Shown one piece after another: positions 15,744 to 16,969 of a stretch of DNA of 16,969 bases. The stretch lies in the NCBI GenBank assembly GCA_020216895.1, contig JAIWOM010000006.1, positions 1 through 16,969 on the forward strand, given 5' to 3'. The notes below the pieces were generated by a model that saw only the letters and a list, made by a program, of their open reading frames with translations, did not search any database and was not told where the DNA came from. The stretch is from Microcella sp. (GTDB taxonomy: Bacteria > Actinomycetota > Actinomycetes > Actinomycetales > Microbacteriaceae). A program made the position numbers and the translations under genes. Each line of letters opens with the position of its first letter. Position 1 is the first letter of the stretch.

Positions 15744-16280
15744 ATGCCTCAGCCCACGAAGGGTCCCCGCCTCGGCGGCGGTCCGGCCCACGAGCGCCTG
15801 CTGCTCGCCAACCTCGCGACCGCGCTGTTCACCCACCAGCGAATCACGACCACCGAGACGAAGGCGAAGCGCCTGCGCCCCCTCGCCGAGCGCCTCATCA
15901 CCTTCGCGAAGCGCGGTGACCTGCACGCCCGTCGTCGCGTCATGCGCATCGTGACCGACAAGACCGCGGTGCACCTGCTGTTCACCGAGATCGCGCCGCT
16001 CATGGCCGAGCGCGAGGGCGGCTACACCCGCATCACGAAGGTCGGCTACCGCAAGGGCGACAACGCCCCCATGGCCGTCATCGAGCTCGTGCTCGAGCCG
16101 GTGAACCCGAAGCCGAAGAGCGCCAAGAAGCCGGCCGCCGCCGCGGCTCCGGCTGCTGCTCCGGTCGAGGAGGCCGTCGTCGAGGAGGCCACCGCGGAGG
16201 AGGTCGTCGAGGCTCCCGCGGCTGAGGCCGCTGAGGAGGCTCCGGCCGAGGAGACCGCCGGCGAGGACGAGGCGAAGTAG
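15744..16280 (+). CDS. rplQ: 50S ribosomal protein L17 with acidic C-terminal tail
   Basis: L17 (bL17) binds 23S rRNA near the tunnel exit. The core (1-120) starts [20 protein letters not shown] and includes [20 protein letters not shown] (23-42) with [20 protein letters not shown], and [20 protein letters not shown] (93-112). The last about 55 residues are a tail that begins [12 protein letters not shown] and then becomes almost purely Ala, Glu, Val and Pro ([17 protein letters not shown]), ending GEDEAK. This acidic tail is unusual for an rRNA-binding protein, but tails of this kind occur in other actinobacterial L17. The ribosome binding site is weak (GAAAGAA). A strong terminator follows, closing the cluster. 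Confidence 0.96.
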   Translation: MPQPTKGPRLGGGPAHERLLLANLATALFTHQRITTTETKAKRLRPLAERLITFAKRGDLHARRRVMRIVTDKTAVHLLFTEIAPLMAEREGGYTRITKVGYRKGDNAPMAVIELVLEPVNPKPKSAKKPAAAAAPAAAPVEEAVVEEATAEEVVEAPAAEAAEEAPAEETAGEDEAK

Positions 16281-16304
16281 GTCCTCCGCGATCACGATCG
16301 CGTC

Positions 16305-16342
16305 ACGGCCCCCGCTCGAGAGAGCGGGGGCCGTACTCTTTC
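16305..16342 (+). terminator. Rho-independent terminator after rplQ
   Basis: ACGGCCCCCGCTC (16305-16317) pairs perfectly over 13 bases with 16322-16334 around a GAGA tetraloop, and is followed by the pyrimidine-rich ACTCTTTC. It lies 24 bases after the rplQ stop. This is the clearest intrinsic terminator in the window and marks the end of the ribosomal transcription unit. Confidence 0.85.
16334..16339 (+). promoter_or_regulatory. Candidate -10 box TACTCT for the GNAT gene
   Basis: TACTCT fits the TANNNT pattern and lies seven bases before GTG 16347, the spacing at which actinobacterial leaderless genes usually start. It begins at the last base of the terminator stem. No -35 match is visible, because that region is the terminator stem. 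Confidence 0.35.
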
Positions 16343-16346
16343 CCCC

Positions 16347-16969
16347 GTGACCGAGCAGCTGCCGCCCCTCCGCGACCGCATCGAGGCGCCGGGCGACCCG
16401 GGGCTTCCCGAGGGCCCGGAGGGCATCCGGTGGCGCCCCTTGGCGACCGACGATGCCCCGCTGCTGGTCGACCTGGCCGAGCGCATGAGCCGCCGCGACC
16501 ACCCCACCTGGAGCGAGTCGCTCGACGAGCTGCAGGAGGAGCTCGAGCATTCGTGGGTCGACCCGGCGCGCGATGGCCTCATCGCTCTCGACGACGCGGG
16601 CACCGCCGTGGCGTGGGGGCTGTGCGTGATGCCGCCCGACCCCGAGTCGCTCGTGCGGGTGATCCTGTTCGGCGGCGTCGACCCTGCGGCGCGCGGACGC
16701 GGCATCGGTCGCCGTCTGCTGCGCTGGCAGCATGATCGTGCATTGCGGATGCTCGCCGCGAGCCCGCTGCGCCTGCCGGCCTGGGTGCTCAGCTACGCGG
16801 CCGATCGCGCGCCCGAGCACGGCGCGCTGCTGCAGCGCCTCGGCTTCGAGGCGGCCCGCTGGTTCACCACTCTCGAGCGCGACCTCACCACGCCGTCCTC
16901 ACCCGCACCGGCACTGCCCGCCGGGCTGCGGGTCGAGCCGTTCGACCCCGCCCGCAGCGAGCCCGTGCG
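16347..16969 (+). CDS. GNAT-family N-acetyltransferase, 5' part (runs off window)
   Basis: The frame is open from GTG 16347 to the window end, 207 codons. The first GNAT domain spans about residues 27-180. It has an early IRWRPLATDDAPLLVDL strand-helix and the acetyl-CoA pyrophosphate-binding motif A as VDPAARGRGIGRRLLRW (111-127), followed by LLQRLGFEAARWF (161-173), the usual motif B end. From about 190 (LPAGLRVEPFDP) a second GNAT-type domain appears to start. The tandem layout recalls mycothiol synthase (MshD)-like proteins, but many actinobacterial tandem GNATs have other or unknown substrates, so no symbol is given. No Shine-Dalgarno precedes the GTG, so the mRNA may be leaderless. Confidence 0.75.
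   Translation, partial: MTEQLPPLRDRIEAPGDPGLPEGPEGIRWRPLATDDAPLLVDLAERMSRRDHPTWSESLDELQEELEHSWVDPARDGLIALDDAGTAVAWGLCVMPPDPESLVRVILFGGVDPAARGRGIGRRLLRWQHDRALRMLAASPLRLPAWVLSYAADRAPEHGALLQRLGFEAARWFTTLERDLTTPSSPAPALPAGLRVEPFDPARSEPV

Noticed and set aside
13615..16820. Long minus-strand frames opposite rpsM-rpsK, rpoA and rplQ-GNAT (456, 419 and 397 codons)
   Set aside because: They overlap well-supported sense genes, cross the rpsK-rpoA and rplQ terminator hairpins, and show only compositional bias.

Overview
This window is a high-GC actinobacterial chromosome segment holding the contiguous S10, spc and alpha ribosomal-protein clusters, with all genes on the plus strand. Gene order and family features point to the Micrococcales and most likely Microbacteriaceae: adk sits directly after secY, there is no S14 gene between rplE and rpsH, no rpsD in the alpha cluster, and several ribosomal proteins carry Ala/Lys-rich extensions. 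The genus cannot be fixed from this sequence alone.

Layout. 1-277: 3' end of a HutI-type imidazolonepropionase. 317-772: unrecognised four-helix membrane protein. 773-1194: a 422-base gene-free stretch that looks like the S10 promoter and a long structured leader. 1195-6567: S10 cluster (rpsJ rplC rplD rplW rplB rpsS rplV rpsC rplP rpmC rpsQ). 6600-12980: spc cluster (rplN rplX rplE rpsH rplF rplR rpsE rpmD rplO secY adk). 13158-16280: infA rpmJ rpsM rpsK rpoA rplQ, closed by a strong terminator. 16347 to the end: 5' part of a tandem GNAT acetyltransferase that may be leaderless.

The genes form one translation and secretion module: 30S and 50S proteins, initiation factor IF1, the SecY translocon channel, adenylate kinase and the RNA polymerase alpha subunit. 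Many neighbours overlap by 1 or 4 bases (ATGA, TAATG, TGATG, GTGA), which fits translational coupling. The few longer gaps carry strong hairpins: rplE-rpsH, rplO-secY, adk-infA, rpmJ-rpsM, rpsK-rpoA and rpoA's own leader. These are the likely control points.

I found no CRISPR array, mobile element, tRNA, rRNA or unfamiliar defence or biosynthetic system. The coding content is conserved and ordinary. The most novel candidates are non-coding: a three-way-junction structure ahead of rpsM, the approximately 370-nt structured S10 leader, the folded gap where rpsN would normally lie, and an inverted repeat beside the rpoA ribosome binding site. The long histone-like tail on L15 is the most unusual protein feature.
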